DNA of 64,000 nt from NCBI GenBank assembly GCA_020002185.1, contig CM034533.1:51367081-51431080 (forward strand), written 5' to 3'. The position numbers and the translations under genes were made by a program. Below, in pieces: positions 1 to 11,489 of this stretch (position 1 is the first letter of the stretch; the number at the start of each line of letters is the position of its first letter). The notes below the pieces were generated by a model, which was given only the letters and a program-made list of their open reading frames with translations, was not told the origin of the DNA and did not search any database. Origin of the DNA: Paraescarpia echinospica. Taxonomy: Eukaryota > Annelida > Polychaeta > Sabellida > Siboglinidae.

Positions 1-3000
1 GTGAAATGTGAAAAAGTACACTCTTTAATAATCGACAAGTAGGATTCAGTTTTATCAGCGATAAAAATAATACCTGATCACGGTTACACCAAGACTACAT
101 GTTACACCAAGACTAAACGTTACACCAATAACGAATGATACACGGGGAGTGTTGCTCACGAGAAGATTTACTGGTCTGTCTATTATACCAGACACGGAGA
201 GGTAGAGATTCCATCGGCTTGTACCGGTCGTTTGCAATAAAAATATGTAAGTGCAGAATGTTCTTGAATATAAGTAAAAACTGAAGCATTCTTCACAAGA
301 AACCCTCGAATTTTTCCAACGCCACTCTCTTTGGTTTTGGGTACTTTCAAAAATATGTCTTTGTCAATTTCGTTGTGTCTCTTATTTAGACCTTTCGTGC
401 TGAATTTATCCGTATCACCAAAACAATAATATGTTTTGCTGCACAACCCGATAAAACTTCTACCTCCGTATTCGACCTTGAATAGGCCAGGTGTCCTTTT
501 GTCGTGACGCGCACTCGCAATACAACACGATGCCGAAGGGACCCATTCTTTCCCTTCCATCCGACAAGTGACATAGTCGGGTGCGTGCGCTTCACAACAA
601 ACAGCAGGAAACCACCGGGACAAGCTTGTAAAGTATTCTTGTCGTTTATCGGTGGTAACACAATCGTCTAAACAAGAAAAAGGTAGACTTAAATATGCGG
701 AATCCGTATCCATCTCGCACTATTGGAAGAGAGGACGCTCTACGTAATAATTTGAAGAGGGAGATCGTATTTAATGGATTTCTTGTTCATTGTTAATTGG
801 TACACGGATTCCGTAATTGAGTCTAGCTGGCGAAAACGATGACTGTTAATTCCTTGGCTCGCCGTTTTACTATTACAAAAGATAACATTTCTGTGGAGAT
901 CCTTATTAGTGATACATTTTCCATAGCCACTATTCCCAAGAAGTTTCATCGTATCACCAATAATGGCCTTGTCCGGGTGCACGTCACCTTCGCGGCGTGC
1001 ATTCGAGACGGCATTGGCAAAATGTTTGAAACACGGACTGGGTTCGTATTCTAAAACTTGATAAACGTGAGATACGATCAGTCCGTGTTTCAAATACCAT
1101 TTTAACAAAGGTGTACCTACAAGAATTTGTTTACCAAAATACGAAGCCATCAGTGTACGCCGAGGAGTAGATAATATATTGTGCTCTTCAGCGTAAGCTC
1201 GCATATAGGGACCGATGTCGTCACGGGTAATGTTAATTTTTTAAAAATGGGTTGCATTTCACCAAAATAATCTTTAAGATGATCTGGAACAAAATTGTCG
1301 CACTCTACCATGCCAAATAGGCGACCTTCAACTACATTTTGTAAAACTTTATCTTGGGTCATTTCCCACTTCAGGTTACGGTGAGGAAATTTTGAATTTA
1401 GAAAATTTCTTATTTCTGAATTTTTCCGAATTTCTTTCCATTGACATTCCCACATTTCGACGACCTCGGCATATTTACCCAAATACGTAGTATTCTTTTT
1501 AGTTTCTGATAGGAGATCGGCCATAGACTTTCCGTTGATAGAGTTGGTTTGCTCCACGTTACAAGGACAACCGTGAAAATAGCAACCGTGAAATTGATAA
1601 ATGGTGCGAGTCTGGGCACACCATCCGTCAACGGGAAGTTTACGATCCCCAATGCGTTTCTCTTCTCCGTTAAATTGATGCCTTATCGTTGTATTCGTCT
1701 CGTGAGCTACCCACTCTAGCCATTCAAGAGCCATTTTTACGTAAACACGTGATGTTTTAGGTCTAAAATTATTGTCTCGGCTACGACGCGTATAACATCC
1801 GGTAGGTATATCTTGTGAAAGAGCCCAAAGGTATAAGGCATTAGCATCGTAGCCAATAATAAAACGACAGGGGCGAGCTGACTCACCCATTTCCGATTCA
1901 CGAAGCCGTGTAACGTCAACTTCGTGATGGCGGTGATAAATTACAGACGGGCCCCCTACTATGGCATTTTTTTTACATATCGTGTAAATCCCAATCTTTT
2001 TGATTAAACAGACTGAAATAAATATCACGTGGTAACGTGTCAAACATAAATATCATGGTTAGACTGGGAACGCTAATACCATCTTTAAACATATCAATGT
2101 GGCGCAATTTATAAAAAGAGAACTGTTTTTTTATAGCTTCAAGGAAAGGAACGACATCTCTATTGTTGTACCAAATAAGAAAATCACGAAAAGTTTTCAT
2201 ATCGTGATCGCGCCAAATTTGTTCGCAGTACGCGTAATATTCGTCAGGAATATCTTCGTTTTTCAAATCGCTGCGAAAATCTTCCTTTGGAGGAAGGGAT
2301 TCACAGTCGAGTTTACTTAACGAAGTCACACACTCGTAGGGAAAGTATACTTTAGTTTGTACACATCCGTAAGCTTTCAGAAATTTATCGTAACTAAAAC
2401 CGGGGGCCAAATAATTTATGATGTCCAAAAATTTCAAAGTCGCTGTTTTTAAACACATCATATTAGTATGACGCATTACTATGAACATGGAGTTTTTAGA
2501 TTTCTTATTAGATTCGTTCTCGTCCGTCTCGTCACCTACGTCGGTTGTCAGGCAGTCTGGTGTGATATATTGTTTTATGACGTTCAAATCGTATTTTCCG
2601 GAATTAAAGCCAATGACGGGTAGTTCTTCAAGAAATCCGATTAATTTTGAAATTTGTTCTTCTGGGATAATAGGTAAAGGTGACACGTCATCTAGAATTT
2701 CGTCTAAGTCAGGTTCGAGCATTTTAGCCTCTGGTGATTGAATATATTTTAGTTGTTGGTTTAATTAATCAAAAACAAACTGATAACGTGTTTTGAGAAT
2801 TTCGGAAGCGGTGTCGCTAATTTCGTAAAGGTAATCTAAAAATCGGTCGACTAGTTGGCTCGGCTCACCCTCACTAATAAAACACCGTGGTTCTTTGAAC
2901 CCGGGAAAATTGGATGACACATTAACGCTAAGTATTTCGTGTCGAGCCAACCACTCGACCTTTGGAGTATTTTCCGGTAAGTTGGTAGTATCAAAATAAG

Positions 3001-4385
3001 ATTCAAAATCAAAGGTGGCCCGAAACGGATAATACCGGTATTTTTCTTCGACGTCAATACTCATCTCATAAAGTTTCTGAAAAACGGTTTCCTGAACATG
3101 AAATATACCACCAGGGAAAATTCTCTTGACCTCGACTTCACAACCTTGTTTCGAAAAGATTCAAATTTAAAGTAACGGGGAATTTACAAGTTGAACGTCT
3201 CAGTAAATGACACGCTACCAAGTTCTCGTCGTCGTCGTCGTGATGATCTAGTAATTCATAAACAACAATATTGATATGTAAAAGCTTCTCAATGTTATAC
3301 AGATCACTTAGCTTAAAACCAGGGAAATGCTTCATAGACGGGGCATCGTTTATAGCCTCTTGATACATATTATACAATATTTGAACATGAGGCTCAAGAT
3401 TACGAATATCAGCTCCACGACTAAGTGCAAGTGCACGGAAATAACAAAGATTATCTTTATAAGGAGGCTCACAGGTCAATGAATGTAAACCTTTATTTGT
3501 GAGCACATAGTCGGGAAGGACTATGTACTCACAAGTACCTATAGGGTGATCAGGTATGATGTTTATAAACAAAGTAATGTTGGTCACCAAACGACAAATC
3601 CACTGAGAATCGGCCTCTGCATAATAGTCCAACTTAAAATATATTTTTCTTCAAAGGACTTTAAAAACGACTGAAACTCATCTGCATTAGTAATTAAAGG
3701 GGGCCTGTCCAGAAACATACCCGAAACATTTTTAGAAGAATGAAAATAACGATGTTCTTTCGTTTTCTGGTTATATAAAATAAACCCGAAGCTTAATTAA
3801 TTTTGAAGGCGGTAGTCTGTTCATAAAAAATGTTCCACAATGTTGGAAGTAAAGAGGTTATGTCAGTATCCGTTAATCGAATGTTGTAGGTTCTCTGGAC
3901 GGGCCCCCTACGATAATGTGTGCGAATAGCCGACCACTGACTGGATCTTGTACCAGTAGTAACGGAAAAGCTGCTGGTGGCGACAGAGAGGCTGCAGGTG
4001 ACGGCCTTTTCGGTGATGGTGAAGATGTCTGTGACGAAGGCGCTGACGAGGACGTCACACTCAATGACGGCGACCGTCGGCGTTTTCGCGATTTCTACAA
4101 AAACATATATTTTTTTATAATACATTAGAAGTTTATTTTACAATACAATAGTAATTCATAGGATAATTTTGAGGGTAAAAGAAAATGATTTGGATAGTGA
4201 CACATATAGTAAAGTATTCAACTAATTAAACACACAAGATTGAAAAACACTGCAGTAAAGGTACGTATCAGTAGACGGGGGAATAGAAATCTGTTATGGT
4301 ACGGTAGTCAATTTATTCAGTTGATATGTACATTAAATACAGACGTGGTCAGTGATAATACCCGGCATCTTCAAAGATTACTTAC

Positions 4386-5941
4386 CGTAGTGCCTTTGAC
4401 CACGGGCGCAGGCGGCACAGAGGTTGTTGGGACACTGTCAGCGATGCGCTCCTTTTCTTGGTGCTGAAATAAACACACAAGTTGACTTTTAATCATGATA
4501 TATAAAGTATAATAAGACGGGATTTGTATCAACACCTGAAATAAATGCAAGTTGATTTTTTAATCATGGTATACAAAACATAAGGTGACATTTGTAGCAG
4601 CATCTGAAAACATTTACACAACATGATAGATTTACCATTATTTCTTCAACGTGCGCTTCCCGCCGCTGGTCCTTCAGTATTTTTCGCTGGCACCGCCCCT
4701 TTTTGATGTGTCGTATGTTTTTGGTGAAGGTGCTGCCGCACGTACAGCACGCGAAGTGCGGTATCAGTGGTGTGTCGGTCGTTGTACCGGCAGCTGTTGG
4801 GGGCGGGGACAGGGCTGTCCCAGTAGCTGTTGGGGCCGGTTCCCTCTTTGATGGCAAGGGCCCGTTAATGAATTTCTACAACAATAATTAAATATTACAG
4901 ACGCAATGATAGGGAATATATGACCAAAAGTCAAATGGTTTTTGGCACGTGACCAGATGTCTACAGGAAGTTGATAACTATATGGAGGCAATGTCTCGAT
5001 AGGAATAGGATGGGAGCAGGTACGTTGACAGGAAGTATGTATGAGCCGCCATTTTATTCGAAGTAAATATACAAAGGGACGCCATTGTAACGGAAGTAAA
5101 CATATACAGGGACGCCCTTTTAGCGGAAGTAAATATACAAAGGGATGCCATTTTGACAGAAGTAAACATAGACAGGGACGCCATTTTAAAGGAAGTAAAC
5201 ATAGACAGGGGCGCCATTGTAACGGAAGTAAACAATATACAGGGACGCCATTTTGACGGAAGTAAACATATACAGGGACGCCCTTTTAGCGGAAGTAAAT
5301 ATACAAAGGGACGTCATTTTGACAGAAGTAAACATAGACAGGGACGCCATTTTAACGGAAGTAAACATAGACAGGGGCGCCATTTTAGGCGAAAGTGTAT
5401 AGTAACGCAATATAAAGTTTAACTCACCACCAGCGCGTCCAGCTCGATCTCCTCCATTGTCCTTTTCCGACCCCCACAACAGCCGCGTGCGATGTGGTGC
5501 TTCCAACTATCTCGGCAACTAAAGCCCAAGCTACATACTGGGCACTGAAAGCCCGCCCTGGAGGGGGGTGGTAGTTTCACGACAGGGGCAGGCGCCGTGG
5601 CAGCCACGGGAGATTCTATCGGTCCAGTAGAGCGCCCACAGTCGACGTTCTAAATGTACGAAGGATTGTTATTAGACGTCGTGTTTTCATTACTGTCTTA
5701 ATGCTAGATAATAATACACACGAAAAAATTGTGAAATATAATAATAATATTAATAAACACTTACCACCCGGGATGGTGGTTGCGCTGGCGCCAGGGTTGG
5801 GCCGGTCGATGCCGTGGCCAGTAGTGGGGGAAAGGCCTCGCTGTACGTGATGGGGGTCAACCCTGCTGTCCTACCGACAACGGGCTGGGGGCCTCTGGCC
5901 GCCTCAGCAAAGGACCATCCAAGACGTGTGAAGTTTGCCAT
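4386..5941 (-). CDS. Four phase-0 5' exons of the element 1 PolB gene (zinc-finger N-terminus)
   Basis: Predicted exons on the minus strand are 5765-5941 (starts ATG, 59 codons), 5428-5649 (74 codons), 4636-4875 (80 codons) and 4386-4463 (26 codons), joining the body exon that begins at 4094. Every intron begins GT (GTAAGTG, GTGAGTT, GTAAATC, GTAAGTA) and ends AG, and every junction is phase 0. Exon 2 encodes one C2HC finger (CPVCSLGF...HHIARGC) and exon 3 another (CCTCGSTF...HIKKGRC). The body exon then opens with a basic KSRKRRR stretch and a Ser/Pro-rich linker. The element 3 PolB also has two N-terminal fingers, but in one uninterrupted reading frame. The exon structure is inferred from splice signals and frame, not from transcripts. 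Alternatively these exons could form a separate zinc-finger gene upstream of PolB. Confidence 0.6.
5045..5395. repeat. 33-bp minisatellite inside PolB intron 2
   Basis: About ten tandem copies of a ~33-bp unit (GGAAGTAAACATAGACAGGG plus ACGCCATTTTAAC and variants). Variants recur in the same order in the two halves (CCCTTTTAGC, then the ATATACAAAGGG type, then AGAAGTAAACATAGACAGGG), so the array is a higher-order repeat of about 5 units (~165 bp). The ORFs across it are periodic artefacts. Confidence 0.85.
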
Positions 5942-5978
5942 GTCGAATCACGAATGACAAGCTGATCGTCTCCACGAC

Positions 5979-5986
5979 CTTATATA
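5979..5986 (-). promoter_or_regulatory. TATA box upstream of the PolB exon 1 ATG
   Basis: TATATAAG on the minus strand lies about 40 nt upstream of the ATG at 5941. This spacing suits a short-leader RNA polymerase II promoter for the spliced PolB gene. Confidence 0.5.
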
Positions 5987-6005
5987 GACACACTGTTAAC
6001 ATAAA

Positions 6006-6186
6006 GGTCACGTGGGCGTGCCGGAAGATTATGGATTGTAGGACAGGACATATAGGTCACGTGGACGTGCCGAAAGATCACCGACTGCAGAATACAAAAT
6101 TCAAAAGCACGGACCTCAGAGTAGAAAGGACAAAAGCACGGAACGCAGAGTAGAAAGTACAAAAGCACGGACCGCAGAGTAGATGA
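6006..6186. repeat. Two short tandem repeats upstream of the PolB promoter
   Basis: Two copies of a ~49-bp unit with GGTCACGTG (E-box CACGTG) start at 6006 and 6055. They are followed at 6102-6186 by three copies of a ~29-bp unit with CAAAAGCACGGACCGCAGAG. They lie between the PolB TATA box and unannotated DNA and may be regulatory. Confidence 0.65.
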
Positions 6187-6189
6187 GAC

Positions 6190-6945
6190 TTGGACAGGGA
6201 ATACAAGTTCATACCAGCTTGCATCCGGGTAATCAACTGTGGTAACTGCAAATGTCCTATGTAAAACTGTAGCATTGTTTAAAAACTATAGCACTGATGA
6301 ATGTTAAAGTATTGCTAGACCTTGATTTTGTTGATAAAGATGTCTCAAAGAATGTTACATGTTCAAGAATCACTTCACGTCTGCCATTAATAACATACAT
6401 AGGTACGCAATATCCAAGTAATAAGAGACATTGATAGGCAACAATTTATTCAGGAGTAAGCACTTGACAAAAACAAGTGACACGAACTTAAGCAGTATCG
6501 ATATTTGGTTCACTGATATCCGTCAGGGGGAGTTATTTGTACTTCTCTTTCAGTTCATAACCTTTCCACCAAGGGGCTCCAATTTTCATAAATAAGACGC
6601 ACCGATTTTGGCAGTACTCCTACATTTAGTTCAACCCTTGACCGTAAGGTGGCATCACTTGTAGTTAACGACTTATCCACCAGAAAAAAATAGTTCATGA
6701 CAAATCCGCTAGGGGAAATTTATTTTATAAAAAAATCCGCCAGGTGGCGGTACTGGTCAAACTAAAAGAAGCACGAATTATAGCAGTAGTGAACTTTGGT
6801 CCATATATTTAGTTCCAAAAAACCCACCTATTTTAGTTCACAACCAATGCGCCAGGGGGCGCCACTTAATCTACATCCGGGTATTTTACCTTTAACCTAT
6901 ATAACTACTAATGTCCTTTTGTATTTCTCTGTTCTGGCATATATT
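6190..6945. other. Gene-free AT-rich stretch with degenerate repeats and CTCF-core-like sites
   Basis: No ORF of note. A block of about 150-200 bp seems to be present in two or three diverged copies (each with AGCAGTA, a TTTAGTTC motif and a C-C-A-G-G-G-G-type site). Near-palindromic G-rich sites occur at about 6739 (CGCCAGGTGGCG) and 6849 (GCGCCAGGGGGCGCC). The right end of element 1 may be in here, but no terminal inverted repeat could be recognised. Confidence 0.4.
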
Positions 6946-6949
6946 GCAG

Positions 6950-7960
6950 ACCTATGCAACATTACAAGTTGTAACCAACATGGTTTCCAAAACAACTGTT
7001 CATGCAATATTCGGTTTTCATAATGCCTTCAAGACAGGAATGATAATTACATACAAAAGTGATGAAACCGACACAATTTGCCTAGACGTCTCAAACGCTT
7101 TCGACGCTATTCCCCACAAGCTATTAATACATCGATTGAAACATAACGGCATTAAAGGTAAAGCTCTGCTATTAATACAATGTGACCTAGGCGGTAGTTC
7201 TGAGAAATGGAAATTCATTTCGAATGAATGTTATAAGTGGGATCACACAAGGATCAATTCTCGTACCAGTTTGCATCATATGTAAATGGTCTACCCTACT
7301 TAGTGAAGGCAAATGCTAAAATATTTGCTGACGAGATAAAACTATTATAAACGATTGCCACATCAGCTGACTGTGAAGGATTCCAAGATGATTTGAATAA
7401 ACTTGCAGTTTGGTCGAAAACTGGGTTACTAAACTTTAACACCACCAAATGTGTATTGCCTAAAAAAGACAAAGTATCGACTACGTACATACAATAAATT
7501 ATAATAATATTGTTTATTTCCAAGTGAAACATACAAACAAAGAAAACTACAAGCAATATACAATAATCTGCACATTTACACATGGACATATAATAACCTA
7601 AACATTTACACATGGAAATGGGACAAGATTGAAGTATAATATTAATCACTTCCCCGAACACGATGACAAATGGAAACAAAATAGAAATAGTAGACATACA
7701 AAGGGATTTAGGAATTACATCAGCAGCAACTTAAAGCCAAGCACTTTTATAAAAGAAGTTACAACAAAGGCAAAGCAACGTGTTTGATTAAATAAACGAT
7801 GTTTCCGAAGTATACATGAAAACATAATAAAAACATTATACTATTCCAAGATTAGACCAGTGCTGAATTGGAATGTGCATCAACAGCCGGGAACTCCTTT
7901 TCCCAAAACAATAAATGAACGAGAACAAGTTCGTATGATGGCCGAGATGGGCCATCGCGT
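6950..7960 (+). pseudogene. Non-LTR retrotransposon reverse transcriptase remnant
   Basis: Conceptual translation shows the RT block LDVSNAFDAIPHKLLIHRLK (7084-7143), a decayed FADD-type motif (IFADEIKLL, ~7320), the following AVWSKTGLLNFNTTKC block (~7405), a VDIQRDLGIT block (~7695) and a C-terminal IPRLDQC / EREQVRMMAEMGHRV block (7840-7960), in changing frames. About 150 bp of unrelated AT-rich sequence (about 7490-7640) interrupts it. The order fits a jockey/CR1-like LINE. The catalytic YADD is not intact and several stops are present, so this is a fossil. Confidence 0.7.
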
Positions 7961-7977
7961 TTTTGTGTGGTAATCTG

Positions 7978-8165
7978 CACCGCCATGGGGTGATGAGGCG
8001 ATGCACGATGCGATGGGCGATGCGATGGACGATGCGTGATGCGATGCATGATGCGACGGACGATGCGCGATGTGATGAGCGAAGCGATGGACGACGTGCG
8101 ATGCAATGCGCAATGCCCGATGCGATACGCGATGCTATTCGCGCAGCGATGCGCGATGCGATGGT
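7978..8165. repeat. GATGCGATG-type minisatellite
   Basis: Degenerate tandem array of 8-9-bp units (GCGATGCGATGGACGATGCG and similar). It begins right after the RT homology ends, so it may derive from the 3' tail of that LINE. ORFs on both strands here are low-complexity artefacts (RHRPSHRPSHR-like). Confidence 0.8.
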
Positions 8166-8686
8166 ATACGTTATAAAGATGCCGTAATGAGCATGCGTAC
8201 GCCGAAAACGAGACTTAGGCAGCCATTTGTGTTTTATTAAACAGCATGTGATGATGGCTGATGACGGTGACTATGCGTATACGGTTACACATCTACTTAT
8301 TGTGCACAAAAGATTATGTGTTTGTACTTCTAAATATTATAACGGAAGTATAGTGGGATTGAATTTAGCCAAACTAAAATGGGTGACAGGCACGCAGCCT
8401 CTTTGCAAAGAGTAGAGTAGGGAGTAGGGGCCGAAATAGGTTATTTTATAACATTAAATATGTAACTGTTCAACGGGTCCCAATTTTATTTGTTAAATTG
8501 TGTTTCCATGTTCGAAAGAGAGCGCTGAAATTCAACAGGCCACCGATTGAAAGTGTTTCCTCGGAACAGAAACTACATGGCGATGTGATCGGCCATCTGT
8601 CAACTGTGCGTCGTCTGCGCGTAGCGCCCTCTGCAGAGACTCGAATGCATCATCGGTGCCGCATGACGTCATAACCGCAGTTCGAG
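8166..8686. other. Unassigned spacer
   Basis: No convincing gene, repeat or RNA is seen. The part from about 8480 may be 3' untranslated sequence of the minus-strand RRM-like gene that ends at 8687. Confidence 0.3.
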
Positions 8687-10848
8687 TTACAGCACCCCTG
8701 TGCGGCTTTTCTGTTTCGATGTCTTACTTTGGGGCGCAAATGTGACCAGTTGGTTTCCGATAGACACATGGCCATTCAACGCGTCCAGTACCCTGATTCC
8801 ATCAGCAGCGGTGGCAAAACGAATCAGCGCTTTATAGAGTATGTCGTACTTTTTCGGCGGAATCATTTCGACCTGGTAGCCCGCTCTAGACGTATGCTTT
8901 CCGATCGCTGCAGATGAAATTGATGCTACGCTGTTTAATTCGGTATGTGTAGTTGTGACACCAGAGACGCGAGGAATGACCACACGACAAATGGACCGTT
9001 CACCGCGAACACTCGGTTTCAGCGCAGTCGAAATGTCCGACACGCATGCGTCGGACGGCAGGTTTACGAGGTACAACTGCATTCCGTCCTTCCGATTCAC
9101 ATTCACGTCGATACTCGTTCCACGAATCATCACAGTACAGGCGCAACCCCAAATGCCATCTTCAGGCTTTCCTATCATGACGAACGCGAACCGTCGCCGG
9201 CACCATTTCGATTTCACAGTGAACATAGAGTTTGGACCTGAGCGGGTAGAATCATCGACAGGCTTCTTATAGAATAACTCGCTTAAGCCACCGTTATGAT
9301 TTGCTTCGAGAACGTTTGCTGCAGTCTCTGTCGCATTTAGCGTTACGCTGGTTTTCTCCACCTGATTCCAGCCGGTTGAATGTGGTGTGGCAACACTTGA
9401 TTGACATTTTAATACTTTGACATCAGGATTATCATCACCAAGTATTGAATCTGTCCGTAAGAGTTTTGGCAAACCCGTCATTGACAACATCTTGACTGAA
9501 GAGGCTATACCTGGAATCTCGCCCCAGGCAGTCGACGGTCGCACGACCACTGCCTAAACGTTACGACTGTACACCTGAATCGCTCCTGGAGCTACGGAAA
9601 CAATGCTGCCTCGGTGTATGTGGTGGTCAAACTGGTGTGCGTGATGTCCTTGCAACTGTTGGTCTGACGGAGGCATGTTCAGCACAACGATGTCATTGAT
9701 GTAATCGCTGCAATCCATTACACTGCAGGCGGACGGATGAGTCTGAAAACGTTCGCATCTGTCAGCGTATATCTCGGCGCGACCAGTGTCTATCGTCGTA
9801 ATACCCGCCTCGCCAACATTACGGTAGATCGTTGCAGAAGCGCTGCATTGTGGCACGTCTACGGTTTGTTTCGGATGTATTTTCTTCCGGTTGCTCTCAT
9901 TCGACGAGAACTCTATCGGGGTCGCGAGTAAGGGAATTTTGCCGCATTCACTAAGCTTATCAGTAACAACGGGTAACTTTGTTGAGTCGGCTGGATTTGA
10001 ACCTGTGGCGGGCGCAGATTTGGTTATGCGTCTCCTATAATTCGTCCTATGTGGCTGCGATTTCTGTTTTGGTTTCGCAATTTCATTCTGCACTGATATC
10101 TCTGCTTTCGGTTTTGTATTAGGCCTATGTTTCTGTTTCCGTCTGCCTGGATACAACTCACTTGACGTGTTCTCTGCGTGAACTAAGTGAGTGTTTTCAA
10201 CGGTACCACCTTTCGGATCGTCTTGACCCATAATTGTTTGACTTTCAATATGCCTCTTAGTGGTAGCATTTCCTAGTTGCACATGCTTAATCTCACATGT
10301 GTTGTCCATCGTTGTACCTGTAGTCGATGTCTGATCCCCATGTAGAATTTGTTCCACATCAGCTGCTGGCCGCGCACGGTTCAGGTAGCAATCTCATGCT
10401 CAAATCAGCTACAGTTGCAGCAGATTCCTCGGTGCAACCATGTCCATCATTTGATGATTCAGCGACTAAACGGTGGGTTTCTTGGACAATGCAATCTTCC
10501 TGTATTGGGAAACTCAGCTGGTCACAATAATGCAAGCTGTGACTGCTCGTAGACTGGACATTCAAAGTGTTACCGGTACACGCCCCCGCAGTGGCCACGG
10601 TGTTTGGGACACATTGCTATAAGGGATAGAATGAGTCATGTGTGACAAGATACACAGAAACGACGGCAGTTTCTGATCACCTTTCATGCCGTAATCTGCC
10701 CTGTTCAGTTCAATTGCACCTTCAAATTGACCCTCATTCGTGCTGTTCTCGTTCTCCCCACTCGTCTTCTGCTGGTCGTATCCAGGCTTATCACGCTTAC
10801 TGAACTTATTGACCAGGGATTTCCAGAAGGACATCATGTCGTAGGTCC
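8687..10848 (-). pseudogene. RRM-like putative RNA-binding protein gene, frameshifted
   Basis: Two long reading frames (9554-10357 and 8687-9550) are in the same frame, separated only by a TAG at 9554-9556. Further upstream coding continues with one frame change near 10,580 and another near 10,370-10,390. RRM-like signatures: an RNP2-like IVVLNMP near 9,690, and QLYLVNLP...ALIRFAT...LNGHVSIGNQLVTFAP in the C-terminal half (~8,710-9,080). A basic K/R/Q/P-rich region lies at 10,050-10,150. A TTCATTTCAG acceptor ends at 10,849, just before ATGATGTCC, which suggests a 5' leader intron. The family assignment is weak. It could be a host gene with assembly errors or a pseudogene. The codon use and lack of capsid-like neighbours suggest it is not part of a Polinton. 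Confidence 0.45.
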
Positions 10849-11289
10849 CTGAAATGAAGTTTGATAAGAGCGTCAGTGCAAAATGCAACGCAGCATGTAT
10901 TACTATGTATATATATATGCAAGCCTTGCAGCAATATAATGCACTAAGACATATCATATGGGGTGTAGGGTAAGGAGGGTAAGGGATAGTACCTCACGGT
11001 GAATGACAACCACGACCCACACAGGACGGTCAGGATCCTATTTGGTTCCTCCTCCTTGTCTAGCTCACATATGGCCCCTAGTGTCTGCATGTGTACTGCA
11101 GCGCCACAACCCGGGCAACGGCTTTGGCTGGCCGGCCAAACTATGTGAGTGCCTTTCTGAAGGGTTGTCCCCCTGTTAGTACACACATCTGTCGGCGGAG
11201 TAGGCGGATTAATCCCCAGAGGTCAACGGCTACGAAAGCGGGAGATGGAAAGGCCTGGTGTCGGGCCAATGGCGCATCAGGGATTTAGA
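10849..11289. other. Spacer between the RRM-like gene and the LINE
   Basis: Upstream (intron/leader) side of the minus-strand RRM-like gene. A short TATATATA run lies near 10,908. From about 11,200 the sequence may already belong to the 5' region of the LINE. No gene is supported. Confidence 0.3.
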
Positions 11290-11489
11290 ATGATAAGCGG
11301 CCAGAACCTTCCAGAAAGCAATGGCCAACTACTAGAATGTACACTGCCGAAAACCCAGTTGAAATCATGATTGCAAAGAGAAACAATATGGGGCTCGGTG
11401 GTGAGTCCCCCAAGCCAGAAGAGTACCTAACGGCTATTGTGGAAGAGCCAGAAGCAACCGGGAGTACTACTTAAGCTGATGAAGGCAAT

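Larger units (their letters stand above)
183..5941 (-). pseudogene. Protein-primed family B DNA polymerase (PolB) of Polinton element 1, multi-exon and frameshifted
   Basis: Would replicate the viral/transposon genome by protein priming. The body runs from about 4094 down to 183. Recognisable in order are the N-terminal block (RRGPVQRTYNI, ~3900), Exo I (FDFESYF, ~3010), Exo II (GFNSGKYDLN, ~2600), the NYLAPGFSYDK block (~2400), motif A (GYDANALYLWA, ~1850), motif B (LGNSGYGK, ~930) and motif C (MDTDSAYLSL, ~700). The reading frame breaks at about 3955, 3790, 3130, 2740, 1990, 1200 and 720, so no full-length protein can be made as it stands. Four short upstream exons (separate entry) carry zinc fingers and join it in phase 0. 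Capsid, integrase and ATPase genes of this element would lie left of the window. Domain identity is confident; exact lesion positions are approximate. Confidence 0.85.

Noticed and set aside
5045..5395. CRISPR-like regularly spaced repeats
   Set aside because: Units abut each other with no variable spacers and lie in a eukaryotic intron; it is a minisatellite.
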